Shown here: positions 57,726 through 64,000 of the stretch, piece after piece
Layout of the letters: each line of letters opens with the position of its first letter
How positions within the stretch are numbered: position 1 is the first letter of the stretch
Origin: CAVALG01 sp045576295
GTDB lineage: Bacteria > Bacillota > Clostridia > Oscillospirales > Acutalibacteraceae
Direction: 5' to 3'
Length of the DNA: 64,000 nucleotides
Assembly: GCA_045576295.1 (NCBI GenBank)
Contig: JAZNGF010000049.1
Location: 62,001-126,000, forward strand
Made by a program: the position numbers and the translations under genes
The notes under the pieces: model-generated
Seen by the model: the letters and a program-made list of their open reading frames with translations, nothing else
What the model was told of the DNA's origin: nothing
Database searches by the model: none

Positions 57726-58220
57726 TTAATCTTTAAAGCCGTGTTTTGAAAGGATTTTATTTTCAAGCTTTCGGCGAACTTTAAAACTAAACTTATCTTC
57801 AAGCAGCATTGGCCTTACAAGAAGGGTTTTAACACCTGAAAGCCTGCCGCCTAAAACGTCGGTAAAAATCTGGTCGCCCACTATAGCGGTGTTCCCGCGT
57901 TTTAGCCCCAAAGCTCGCACTGCCCTTAAATAGCCGCTCGGCAAGGGTTTAAGTCCTAAATGTATAAAGGGAAGTCCCATTTTCCCCGCAAAAGGTTCAA
58001 CACGCCTTTTTTTAGCATTCGACAGAATTATAAGTTTAATTCCGCTTTTTTGAATACCTGAAAGCCACTCAGCTAACCCTTCAAGAGGTTTTTGACCACC
58101 ATGGGTTGAAAGGGTGTTATCAACATCAAGCATAAGCCCGTTTATGCCAAGATCATGCAAAAATTCGGGTGAAATATCGGTTATTCTGTGAAAAATTTTA
58201 TCAGGAAAAAACAAACTCAT
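57726..58220 (-). CDS. yqeG: YqeG-family HAD phosphatase
   Basis: HAD IIIA phosphatase. The nucleophile motif is GLMLDVDNTLSTHGG near residue 28, then LIILSNAKKRRVEPFA near 60 (motif II/III region) and IVGDQIFTDVLGG near 115 with the acidic pair. At 164 residues it is typical. Relatives dephosphorylate phosphatidylglycerolphosphate or act near ribosome GTPase genes; the substrate here is unknown. It has an SD-like GAGAGGAA before the ATG. Confidence 0.92.
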   Translation of the reverse strand: MSLFFPDKIFHRITDISPEFLHDLGINGLMLDVDNTLSTHGGQKPLEGLAEWLSGIQKSGIKLIILSNAKKRRVEPFAGKMGLPFIHLGLKPLPSGYLRAVRALGLKRGNTAIVGDQIFTDVLGGRLSGVKTLLVRPMLLEDKFSFKVRRKLENKILSKHGFKD

Positions 58221-58332
58221 AGTATTCCTCTCACGCCCTAAAAGGGCATTAATTTTGGCAAAATATTAATTTAGATTTCATTTGTAATTTTAACATTTAA
58301 GCCGCCCCTTTTCAACCCCTAAATACTATAAA

Positions 58333-58362
58333 AAAGAAGGTTCAAATATATGAACCTTCTTT
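58333..58362 (-). terminator. Intrinsic terminator after asp23
   Basis: AAAGAAGGTTCA and TGAACCTTCTTT make a 12-bp stem, with TTTTTTA following on the minus strand. Confidence 0.85.
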
Positions 58363-58385
58363 AAGAAACTAAATTTAATATATGC

Positions 58386-58730
58386 TTATTCAGCGAATTC
58401 AACCCCGCAAATATGAACATTTACAGAAGACACAGCATTACCTGTCATACTTTGAACTTTATCTTTAACGTTTTCTTGAACGGCTTCAGCAACCGATTTA
58501 GGTTTTGCACCTTCTTTAATATCAATATAGGTGTCAACAACAATTGCGCCGTTGTCAATAGCTACATCAACGCAGCCTTTAGGGTTGCCCTTTTTCATAA
58601 AGCGTTTAATATCAACCGGGGTGCCTGCTGTCATTCCGGCAACACCTTCAACCTCTAAAGTTGCAAGCTTTGCAATTTGCTCAACAACATCCCTATTGAT
58701 AGAAACACCGTAAGTACTGTTTTTTTGCAT
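58386..58730 (-). CDS. Asp23/Gls24 family envelope stress protein
   Basis: Small cytosolic protein that binds near the membrane in Gram-positives. GVSINRDVVEQIAKLATLEVEGVAGMTAG at the N terminus, VDVAIDNGAIVVDTYIDIKEGAKP in the middle and VQENVKDKVQSMTGNAVSSVNVHICGVEF at the end are the family pattern. 114 residues is a normal short form. It follows spoIIIAH in many Clostridia. It has its own TATAAT promoter inside the tail region of that gene's downstream gap. Confidence 0.93.
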   Translation of the reverse strand: MQKNSTYGVSINRDVVEQIAKLATLEVEGVAGMTAGTPVDIKRFMKKGNPKGCVDVAIDNGAIVVDTYIDIKEGAKPKSVAEAVQENVKDKVQSMTGNAVSSVNVHICGVEFAE

Positions 58731-58797
58731 TACAATCAGCCTCCGTTTGCGGTAATTTTATAATTAATCTTCCCAAAAAATCTTATTGGTTACATTT

Positions 58798-58825
58798 ATT
58801 ATACCACAAAACTTGAGTTTGGCAA
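58798..58825 (-). promoter_or_regulatory. Candidate SigA promoter for asp23
   Basis: TTGCCA, 16 bp, TATAAT on the minus strand, directly after the spoIIIAH stop and 68 bp before the asp23 start. Confidence 0.6.
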
Positions 58826-59383
58826 CTATTTAACTGCTATAATTTTTATTTTTTCAAGATTTTCTCCCGTTTGCGATGTAACTATGTCTTGAATTTGCAA
58901 GGTTTCACTCTGCAAAAGTTTGTCGCTTTTAACTATAACTGAAATACCGTTATCCCCAATTACTGCAACCGCATCTTTAAATCCTTTTGCTTTAACAAGT
59001 GTTTCAATGGCGGCTTCATCTTCCATGCGTTTAGTTATTATTGCCAACTGCTCTGTAGCAGCTGTTTTTTCATCTTCCCCACCCTTCGCAGACTTGGCCG
59101 TATCCTTTAAAGTATCAATCGCTTCGTTTCTTGTATCTTCACGTTCTGAACGTGTTTTTGCAAAGTAATCCTCACCCGCTGCAGTTTCAACTGCTATGGC
59201 GCTCCCCTCTTCGCTAACAAACTGCGCTTCACCAAGCGCCGAGCTGTTGGCAGCAGTTTTAAAACCCGAACTGTCAGATGCGTATTTCATATTAAGCCAA
59301 ACCGCAAGTCCTAATGCCAGCGCCATAACACTTACAAGCACCTGCCTTTTCCCTAATACTTTTCCCCTTTTCTTTTCACTCAT
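58826..59383 (-). CDS. spoIIIAH: Stage III sporulation protein AH (SpoIIIAH)
   Basis: Part of the SpoIIIA-SpoIIQ channel between mother cell and forespore. One N-terminal membrane helix (LVSVMALALGLAVWLNMKYA) is followed by an acidic coiled stretch (KTRSEREDTRNEAIDTLKDTA) and a ring-building motif domain ending NLEKIKIIAVK, as in the YscJ/FliF-like family. At 185 residues it is shorter than the Bacillus form (218). It is last in the spoIIIA operon. Confidence 0.93.
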   Translation of the reverse strand: MSEKKRGKVLGKRQVLVSVMALALGLAVWLNMKYASDSSGFKTAANSSALGEAQFVSEEGSAIAVETAAGEDYFAKTRSEREDTRNEAIDTLKDTAKSAKGGEDEKTAATEQLAIITKRMEDEAAIETLVKAKGFKDAVAVIGDNGISVIVKSDKLLQSETLQIQDIVTSQTGENLEKIKIIAVK

Positions 59384-59411
59384 TAATATTCCACCTTTCG
59401 TTTTTATATTT

Positions 59412-59981
59412 TTAATCGGCAGTTCTGCCGGTTATATAAACATTCGACTTACTAACGCCAAGCGCGGTTACCGCAGCACTGCGAAGCCTTTCGGCAACAA
59501 GCTCTGACTCGCCGCCCTGCGTTACTATAATCACACCTTTAATATCGGGCATCACCTTGGTTATAACAAGCGGCTGTTCCTCGCCATCTTTATTAGTTAT
59601 AACTATGTAGCTTTCCTCCGCCTTATCACTCTGCTTTGTTTTAAGTGAATCTTCCCCGCTTTTATCTTCCGATAAATCGGAGTTCAGCTTTGTTTCACTC
59701 GCGTAGATATACTCAACACCGTTCTCTATTGTTACCATAACTTCTGCTTGCTTGTCACCCGTTATTTGAAAAACAATATTTTTAAGGCGTTCTTCAATAT
59801 TTTTTACATATTGCTCGCACTCGGCATCATCATTCACACTAACCGTGTTTTTACTTTCTCCCCCACCTTTAAAAACCGACGGCGCCACAGCCAGTAAAAC
59901 CCCTATAAAGCATAAAGGTATTAACAGTTTCTTAGGGTTATCCCTTATCATACTTTTTATTTTTTCTATCCACTGCTGCAC
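59412..59981 (-). CDS. spoIIIAG: Stage III sporulation protein AG (SpoIIIAG)
   Basis: Large-ring subunit of the feeding tube. One membrane helix (KKLLIPLCFIGVLLAVAPSVF), then a ring-building domain with EERLKNIVFQITGDKQAEVMVTIENGVEYIYASET and the C-terminal GVIIVTQGGESELVAERLRSAAVTALGV. Length 189, similar to the family. It starts 3 bp after spoIIIAF. Confidence 0.94.
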   Translation of the reverse strand: MQQWIEKIKSMIRDNPKKLLIPLCFIGVLLAVAPSVFKGGGESKNTVSVNDDAECEQYVKNIEERLKNIVFQITGDKQAEVMVTIENGVEYIYASETKLNSDLSEDKSGEDSLKTKQSDKAEESYIVITNKDGEEQPLVITKVMPDIKGVIIVTQGGESELVAERLRSAAVTALGVSKSNVYITGRTAD

Positions 59982-59983
59982 TT

Positions 59984-60448
59984 CTACACTTCCCTTGCCG
60001 AAAAATCAATATTAAACTCACCTTTTAAAATTTCAGTTGCTATTCCCCAATTACTTATGCTGTCGGCATCGAAAACAATTTCCGCCTTATTTATTACTAT
60101 GCTGCCGTCATCCGCTTTATCCATAGTTATTTCAACGCTTTCAAAAATAATGTTATGGCTTTTAAGCAGTTCACGCGCCTTGAGTTCCAAATCTTGCTCG
60201 GCAAGCCGCAACGTCATTTGGGAAGAAAACGCACCTATATCTTCAGCCCCAACATCAATTTCCGAGGCCGAATAATCAAATTCAAAGTTCAAATTAGAAA
60301 ACATTGTTATTATTACAACAATCAGCGCCATTCCGAAAACGGTTTTTAAAACAACTTTGTAAGTATCATTGTTTATGAGCCGCAGAATCAAGCTGTAACA
60401 AACCGAGCAAACGCAAAGAATAACAACCGCAGTTTTTACACCATTCAT
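59984..60448 (-). CDS. spoIIIAF: Stage III sporulation protein AF (SpoIIIAF)
   Basis: Two N-terminal membrane helices (TAVVILCVCSVCYSLIL and VLKTVFGMALIVVIITMF) precede a small alpha/beta domain (ELLKSHNIIFESVEITMDKADDGSIVINKAEIVF) of the ring-building type. At 154 residues it is normal. I use the ATG at 60448, overlapping the spoIIIAE stop as ATGA, with AAAGGCGGGG upstream. Confidence 0.92.
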   Translation of the reverse strand: MNGVKTAVVILCVCSVCYSLILRLINNDTYKVVLKTVFGMALIVVIITMFSNLNFEFDYSASEIDVGAEDIGAFSSQMTLRLAEQDLELKARELLKSHNIIFESVEITMDKADDGSIVINKAEIVFDADSISNWGIATEILKGEFNIDFSAREV

Positions 60449-61632
60449 ACTGCTAACCCCGCCTTTACAACTATTGAAAGTGAAATAACAAACAGCGAAA
60501 AAATGCATAAAAGCATTCCAACAACAAGCCCCACCGAAGAATCAATCCCTTCGGCAAAGGCTTCTAATTCACTGTTTGATAAAAGCCCTGCAATGGCCGA
60601 CACCGATAACAGCGCCAACCGCCAAAGTAAAAGTTCTGCAATAACCGGCAAAAAAACCGCCGCCACAGCAAAAACAGTATACCCCCAAACCGAAGTGCCG
60701 AGCATTGAAATGCAGGCCGTAACGGTCGACATTGCTTCACTAACCGCGCCACCAACCACGGGAACACCTGAACCCACAATAAACTTTGCCGTTTTCATAG
60801 TTACCGAATCGGCCGCGCTTTGAAGTGCTGTTTGCGCACTTAAAACGAACACAAAAACCGACATTAATAGGGTTAACGCCCAGTTTGTTACCCTTTTAAT
60901 AAGTGAGGCAATCTTTCCTGTTTTTAGTTCCCCACTTATAACCGATGATATTGTAAGGCTTAAATGCGACGAAACAAGCGGCGAAAATACCGCAGATGAA
61001 GCCATACCAACAACCTCTGCCATACCGAGAACTAACACAGGCACCCCTGCCGCTGTTGCAGTTTTACCGAGTGCCGCAAGCACACCTGAAATAATAGGAA
61101 TAAACGAAGTTATAACCACGGCCGCAGTTTTTATAACCGAAACAGCATTTACAACGCTTAATGACGCAGGAACTGCAAGGCAAAGCGCTGCACTCACCGA
61201 AACAGCAAGCGAAGAAGTGCGCCCAAGCGCCATGCCTTCGGGCGATATACCGCAAAAGGCCGACTGCGCTAATAAAAGCCCAACCGCCCCGCACACCGCC
61301 GCTATAACGCCTTTAACGTCAACGGTTATAATGCTTTTAAGCGCTTTTAAAAAGCTTTGCGAGTTTAGCTTATCAGCCCAGTTGTAACCGTTTGATATTC
61401 CGCTGTCATCTAAAAATTCTTTTGCATAATCGGGCAAGCTTTCTTCAATTTTTTTGGTTTTACTGTTATATTCATCTTCTAAAATTTCGGCGGCGTTATA
61501 TTCGGTTTCATCGCCAAATCCATCTATATAAATGCTTTCCGCGCAAATGCTATGCGGCACAGCTATGGTGGCGAAAAAAAGTGCTCCAACGATTAGAATA
61601 ACGGTTACTAAAATCTTTTTTAATCCTTTCAT
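60445..61632 (-). CDS. spoIIIAE: Stage III sporulation protein AE (SpoIIIAE)
   Basis: Polytopic membrane protein of 395 residues with an N-terminal signal-like helix (ILVTVILIVGALFFATIAV), a short outer domain with DEYNSKTKKIEESLPDYAKEFL and about eight further helices (GVIAAVCGAVGLLLAQSAFCGI, AAGVPVLVLGMAEVVGMASSA, VVGGAVSEAMSTVTACI). It is resembled by transporter-like channel parts. It lies 2 bp after spoIIIAD. Confidence 0.94.
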   Translation of the reverse strand: MKGLKKILVTVILIVGALFFATIAVPHSICAESIYIDGFGDETEYNAAEILEDEYNSKTKKIEESLPDYAKEFLDDSGISNGYNWADKLNSQSFLKALKSIITVDVKGVIAAVCGAVGLLLAQSAFCGISPEGMALGRTSSLAVSVSAALCLAVPASLSVVNAVSVIKTAAVVITSFIPIISGVLAALGKTATAAGVPVLVLGMAEVVGMASSAVFSPLVSSHLSLTISSVISGELKTGKIASLIKRVTNWALTLLMSVFVFVLSAQTALQSAADSVTMKTAKFIVGSGVPVVGGAVSEAMSTVTACISMLGTSVWGYTVFAVAAVFLPVIAELLLWRLALLSVSAIAGLLSNSELEAFAEGIDSSVGLVVGMLLCIFSLFVISLSIVVKAGLAV

Positions 61633-61634
61633 AT

Positions 61635-62021
61635 TTACACCATTAGTTTTAAAACTGTTTCAATTATGGTTTTCATAAGCGGCAGTGATAACGCCACAAC
61701 CAAAACCTTGCAAGAAAGCTCAATCTTTTTCGATAACGCGCTTTGCCCGAAATCTTTGCAAACATCGGCCGCAAACTGTGAAACGTAGCAAATTCCAAGC
61801 GATTTGAATGCAATTTCGAAATACTGGGTGCCAACGCCTGCGCCCTCAAAAAAACCTTTAATACTATCAAGAATAGGAACAGTTTTAACAAGAATAAACA
61901 AAAGAATAAACGCCCCCGAGCACACCGAAAGGAGCATTGAAAGCTCACCGTTTGTTTTATTAAGCATCAGTATTACCGCGCTTGTTACAACCGCAATACC
62001 TATAACACCTATAATACTCAT
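61635..62021 (-). CDS. spoIIIAD: Stage III sporulation protein AD (SpoIIIAD)
   Basis: Small membrane protein of 128 residues, four hydrophobic segments (IIGVIGIAVVTSAVILML, LLSVCSGAFILLFILVKTVPI, FKSLGICYVSQFAADVCKD and VLVVALSLPLMKTIIETVL). The start is the ATG at 62021, one base after the spoIIIAC stop; a TTG four codons earlier overlaps spoIIIAC. Confidence 0.94.
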   Translation of the reverse strand: MSIIGVIGIAVVTSAVILMLNKTNGELSMLLSVCSGAFILLFILVKTVPILDSIKGFFEGAGVGTQYFEIAFKSLGICYVSQFAADVCKDFGQSALSKKIELSCKVLVVALSLPLMKTIIETVLKLMV

Positions 62022-62022
62022 A

Positions 62023-62217
62023 CTAAAGCCCAAACACCGATTTTACTGCCGAAAATAGTTCACCTATTTGCGTTATCACCATAATTAGCACCACAACAAG
62101 CCCTGCAAGGGTTGTGAGCATCGCCTGGTCTTCACGCCCCGAGCGCACCAAAACCTGATTCAAAACCGCAACAATTATTCCAATACCCGCAACCCTAAAA
62201 ATAAAATCAACATCCAT
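62023..62217 (-). CDS. spoIIIAC: Stage III sporulation protein AC (SpoIIIAC)
   Basis: A 64-residue protein with two membrane helices (FRVAGIGIIVAVLNQVLV and LTTLAGLVVVLIMVITQIG) joined by the loop RSGREDQAM, the classical SpoIIIAC pattern. It lies 13 bp after spoIIIAB. Confidence 0.95.
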   Translation of the reverse strand: MDVDFIFRVAGIGIIVAVLNQVLVRSGREDQAMLTTLAGLVVVLIMVITQIGELFSAVKSVFGL

Positions 62218-62230
62218 TTGCTTACCTCGC

Positions 62231-62725
62231 TCAAATCAACATAATAAATGCCGCCGCCGCGATATACCCGCCAACCGAAAGGCAAACCCGCCTGTCGGTG
62301 TTGTATTTTTCCTTCGCCGCCTCATATTCCTTTAAAAACAATTCTTTATAGGCTTCGCAGTGCCGCAACTGCCCCTCGGTGTCGCTCTTTCCAAGGCCGC
62401 AAAAAAAGCCAATGACATCCCTGCAAACATCAAAATCTGCAATATGTTTTTCTACCACACTTTGAATATTACCTTTAGTGAAGCACTGCTCTAACTTTAT
62501 AATCTCTTCAAGAAAAGCAATATCACCCGCATAGTTTGTTTTTGATACACTTTTAAAAACCTCAAACAATTCTGCCCTTTTGTAGCGCAGGTTTTGAATA
62601 ACCGCTTCACACACCTTTGAAAGATTAAGCCATAAAAGGCACCCTTGTTTTTTATTATGTATTTTTGCAAGCGTTAACCCCATAACAGAGGCCGAGGCGC
62701 AAATGCACCCTAATAATCTAAACAT
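62231..62725 (-). CDS. spoIIIAB: Stage III sporulation protein AB (SpoIIIAB)
   Basis: Membrane-anchored at both ends (LLGCICASASVMGLTLA and SVGGYIAAAAFIMLI), with a helical cytosolic domain whose ends resemble type II secretion GspF-like parts (EAVIQNLRYKRAELFEVFKSV, DVIGFFCGLGKSDTEGQLRHCE). I use the ATG at 62725 with AAGGAGG 6 bp upstream, giving 164 residues. It overlaps spoIIIAA by 8 bp. Confidence 0.93.
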   Translation of the reverse strand: MFRLLGCICASASVMGLTLAKIHNKKQGCLLWLNLSKVCEAVIQNLRYKRAELFEVFKSVSKTNYAGDIAFLEEIIKLEQCFTKGNIQSVVEKHIADFDVCRDVIGFFCGLGKSDTEGQLRHCEAYKELFLKEYEAAKEKYNTDRRVCLSVGGYIAAAAFIMLI

Positions 62726-63656
62726 ACTGCACCTCCTTAAGCGTTGTGCTCGCATTTACAGTTATCAGCCGCGGTGATGAATGAATACTATTTAAAAATA
62801 ATATGTATTTAACTGCGCCTGATGAAAGTATCTTTTCAGTTATATCTCTTTCATAAAGTTCTGCCACACTTCCCGCATGGGCGGTGCAAATAAAGGAAAC
62901 GCCGCAAAAAAATCCATTTATTATTTGCTCGCTCTCATTTATGGCTGAAACCTCATCGAACGCAACAACCTGTGGGTTTAGGGTTCTAACCGCAACATCA
63001 ATGCCGTGTGTTTTTGTGTAACCCGTTAGAACATCGCAATTAAACCCCATATCATACTGCGGTGCGCCGCCGCTTGATGCCGCAATTTCCCCTCTTGAAT
63101 CAATAACCGCCACTCGAACGCCACCCTTCGACAAACATCTAACAGCATCACGAAGCATTGTTGTTTTTCCGCTCGCCGGTGGGCCTGCAATTATAGCTCC
63201 TAATTTTAAATACTCGGCATAGTTATCGGCAATTCCTTTAACCTGCCTTGAAAGCCTTATATTAAGGGAAGATATATTTCTAACCGATGTTATCACTCCA
63301 CCCGAATAAACAGCCTGTCCGCACACGCCAACCCTATGCCCACCTTTAACCGAAATATAACCACTGTTTATTTCATCTTGATGGGCGTAAACCGAAAAAC
63401 TGCAAAACCGTTCAAAAACAGCCTCAATATCTTCTTTACCTAAAATAAGCGTGCCGTTTGCGTTTTTAGTAAGCGCGCCCACCGTGTTTATGTAATAACC
63501 ATCGGCACCAATATATATAACCACCGGGCCGCCTAAGCGCAGCCTTATTTCGGTAACCCTCGCCTTGTCTTCCTGTGGCAGATTTTCAAGCAACTGCCCA
63601 ATTGCAGGCGGCAAGCACACTATAATTTCATTAAATCTTTTAACACCTTGGAGCAT
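62718..63656 (-). CDS. spoIIIAA: Stage III sporulation protein AA (SpoIIIAA), ATPase
   Basis: Secretion-type ATPase that powers the channel. Walker A GPPASGKTTMLRDAVRCL near residue 160, Walker B QVVAFDEVSAI near 230 and arginine-finger-like region GVRVAVIDSRGEIAASSGG are intact. At 312 residues it is normal. I use the ATG at 63656, after AAGGGGG. It begins the eight-gene operon AA-AH. Confidence 0.95.
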   Translation of the reverse strand: MLQGVKRFNEIIVCLPPAIGQLLENLPQEDKARVTEIRLRLGGPVVIYIGADGYYINTVGALTKNANGTLILGKEDIEAVFERFCSFSVYAHQDEINSGYISVKGGHRVGVCGQAVYSGGVITSVRNISSLNIRLSRQVKGIADNYAEYLKLGAIIAGPPASGKTTMLRDAVRCLSKGGVRVAVIDSRGEIAASSGGAPQYDMGFNCDVLTGYTKTHGIDVAVRTLNPQVVAFDEVSAINESEQIINGFFCGVSFICTAHAGSVAELYERDITEKILSSGAVKYILFLNSIHSSPRLITVNASTTLKEVQYV

Positions 63657-63678
63657 CACACCTTGTCCCCCTTAGTTA

Positions 63679-63710
63679 ATTGTTATGCATCATGGGGTGT
63701 GTTTATGAAA
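63679..63710 (-). promoter_or_regulatory. Possible SigE promoter for the spoIIIA operon
   Basis: On the minus strand TTTCATAAA is followed after 13 bases by GCATAACAAT, close to the SigE pattern (-35 ATA core, -10 CATACAAT) with one extra base. SigE drives this operon in Bacillus. Confidence 0.4.
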
Positions 63711-63718
63711 CAAAAAAC

Positions 63719-63740
63719 CGGCCCACCATAAAGTGAGCCG
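63719..63740 (-). terminator. Intrinsic terminator after fba
   Basis: CGGCCCAC pairs with GTGAGCCG with one mismatch. On the minus strand GTTTTTTG follows. Confidence 0.75.
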
Positions 63741-63765
63741 ATTTTTAAATCGTAATATATTGAAT

Positions 63766-64000
63766 TTACGCCTTGTTTACAGAACCAAAGAGTTCCATCT
63801 TTTCTTTAACGGTTGCCTTAATAGCTTCAAAGCCGGGTGCTAAAAGCTTTCTCGGGTCGAAGCCCTTGCCTGCTAAATCTTTGCCTGCTTCAACATATTC
63901 TCTTGTTGCAGCAGCAAATGCAAGCTGGCATTCAGTGTTAACGTTGATTTTTGAAACGCCAAGTGAAATAGCCTTTTTGATCATTTCTTCAGGGATGCCT
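63766..64000 (-). CDS. fba: Class II fructose-bisphosphate aldolase, C-terminal end (runs off the window)
   Basis: Splits fructose 1,6-bisphosphate in glycolysis. The 77 visible codons read GIPEEMIKKAISLGVSKINVNTECQLAF, holding the phosphate-binding KINVNTE motif of class II aldolases, then TREYVEAGKDLAGKGFDPRKLLAPG and a tail ending FGSVNKA. The N-terminal three quarters with the zinc ligands lie beyond the window. The gene is upstream of and separated from the spoIIIA operon by a terminator. Confidence 0.93.
   Translation of the reverse strand, partial: GIPEEMIKKAISLGVSKINVNTECQLAFAAATREYVEAGKDLAGKGFDPRKLLAPGFEAIKATVKEKMELFGSVNKA

Overview
The window looks like the chromosome of an anaerobic, spore-forming member of the class Clostridia, most like the Ruminococcaceae/Oscillospiraceae. 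This rests on a complete spoIIIA operon, a GerW/YtfJ spore protein, a SigH-like sigma factor, a fused IspDF, an Asp23 protein, a CD1247-type protein, AT-rich intergenic DNA with Gram-positive promoters and Shine-Dalgarno (SD) sites, and many TTG/GTG starts. Coding is dense and almost all on the minus strand. Only dinB, a phosphohexomutase and a small C1q-like protein lie on the plus strand. I saw no rRNA, tRNA, CRISPR, prophage or insertion sequence, and no gene-free stretch longer than about 300 bases.

Layout. 1-5.3 kb: purB (partial), nth, dinB with a LexA-type box, pcrA. 5.4-8.9 kb: secG and a three-gene biotin carboxyl-transfer cluster (carboxyltransferase, biotin carrier, OadA/5S-like) that resembles a transcarboxylase. 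9-13.9 kb: a small unknown gene, rluB, dacF, gerW, scpB, scpA and an M50 protease. 13.9-17 kb: a compact cassette of HPr-kinase-like protein, PqqD-like protein, ER-type S26 peptidase and ABC exporter. This looks like peptide-maturation machinery without a visible precursor and is the best candidate for an undescribed system. 17-23.3 kb: a zinc-ribbon protein, a sigma factor, phosphohexomutase, rfbC, rfbB, a glycosyltransferase and the C1q-like protein. 23.3-36.6 kb: two polar amino-acid ABC transporters flanking gpsA-plsY-der-DUF512, yceD-rpmF, a Ser-rich lipoprotein, hemW and pduL, then a small membrane protein and rpsU. 36.6-53.8 kb: a long housekeeping run from a TrmH-type methylase and dprA through topA, trmFO, plsX, rnc, an Elp3-like radical SAM gene, smc, ftsY, yhbY, nadD, yqeK and rsfS to leuS. 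53.9-64 kb: a DUF4830 protein, ispDF, a Cys-Asp repeat protein, efp, an AP-endonuclease-like gene, yqeG, asp23, the spoIIIA operon and the end of a class II aldolase gene.

The genes group into chromosome maintenance and repair (smc, scpAB, topA, dprA, pcrA, dinB, nth), ribosome and tRNA biology (rpmF, rpsU, leuS, der, rsfS, trmFO, efp, rluB), phospholipid synthesis (gpsA, plsY, plsX), sporulation (spoIIIAA-AH, gerW) and amino-acid uptake. Functions were assigned from motifs read in the translations. No database search was possible.
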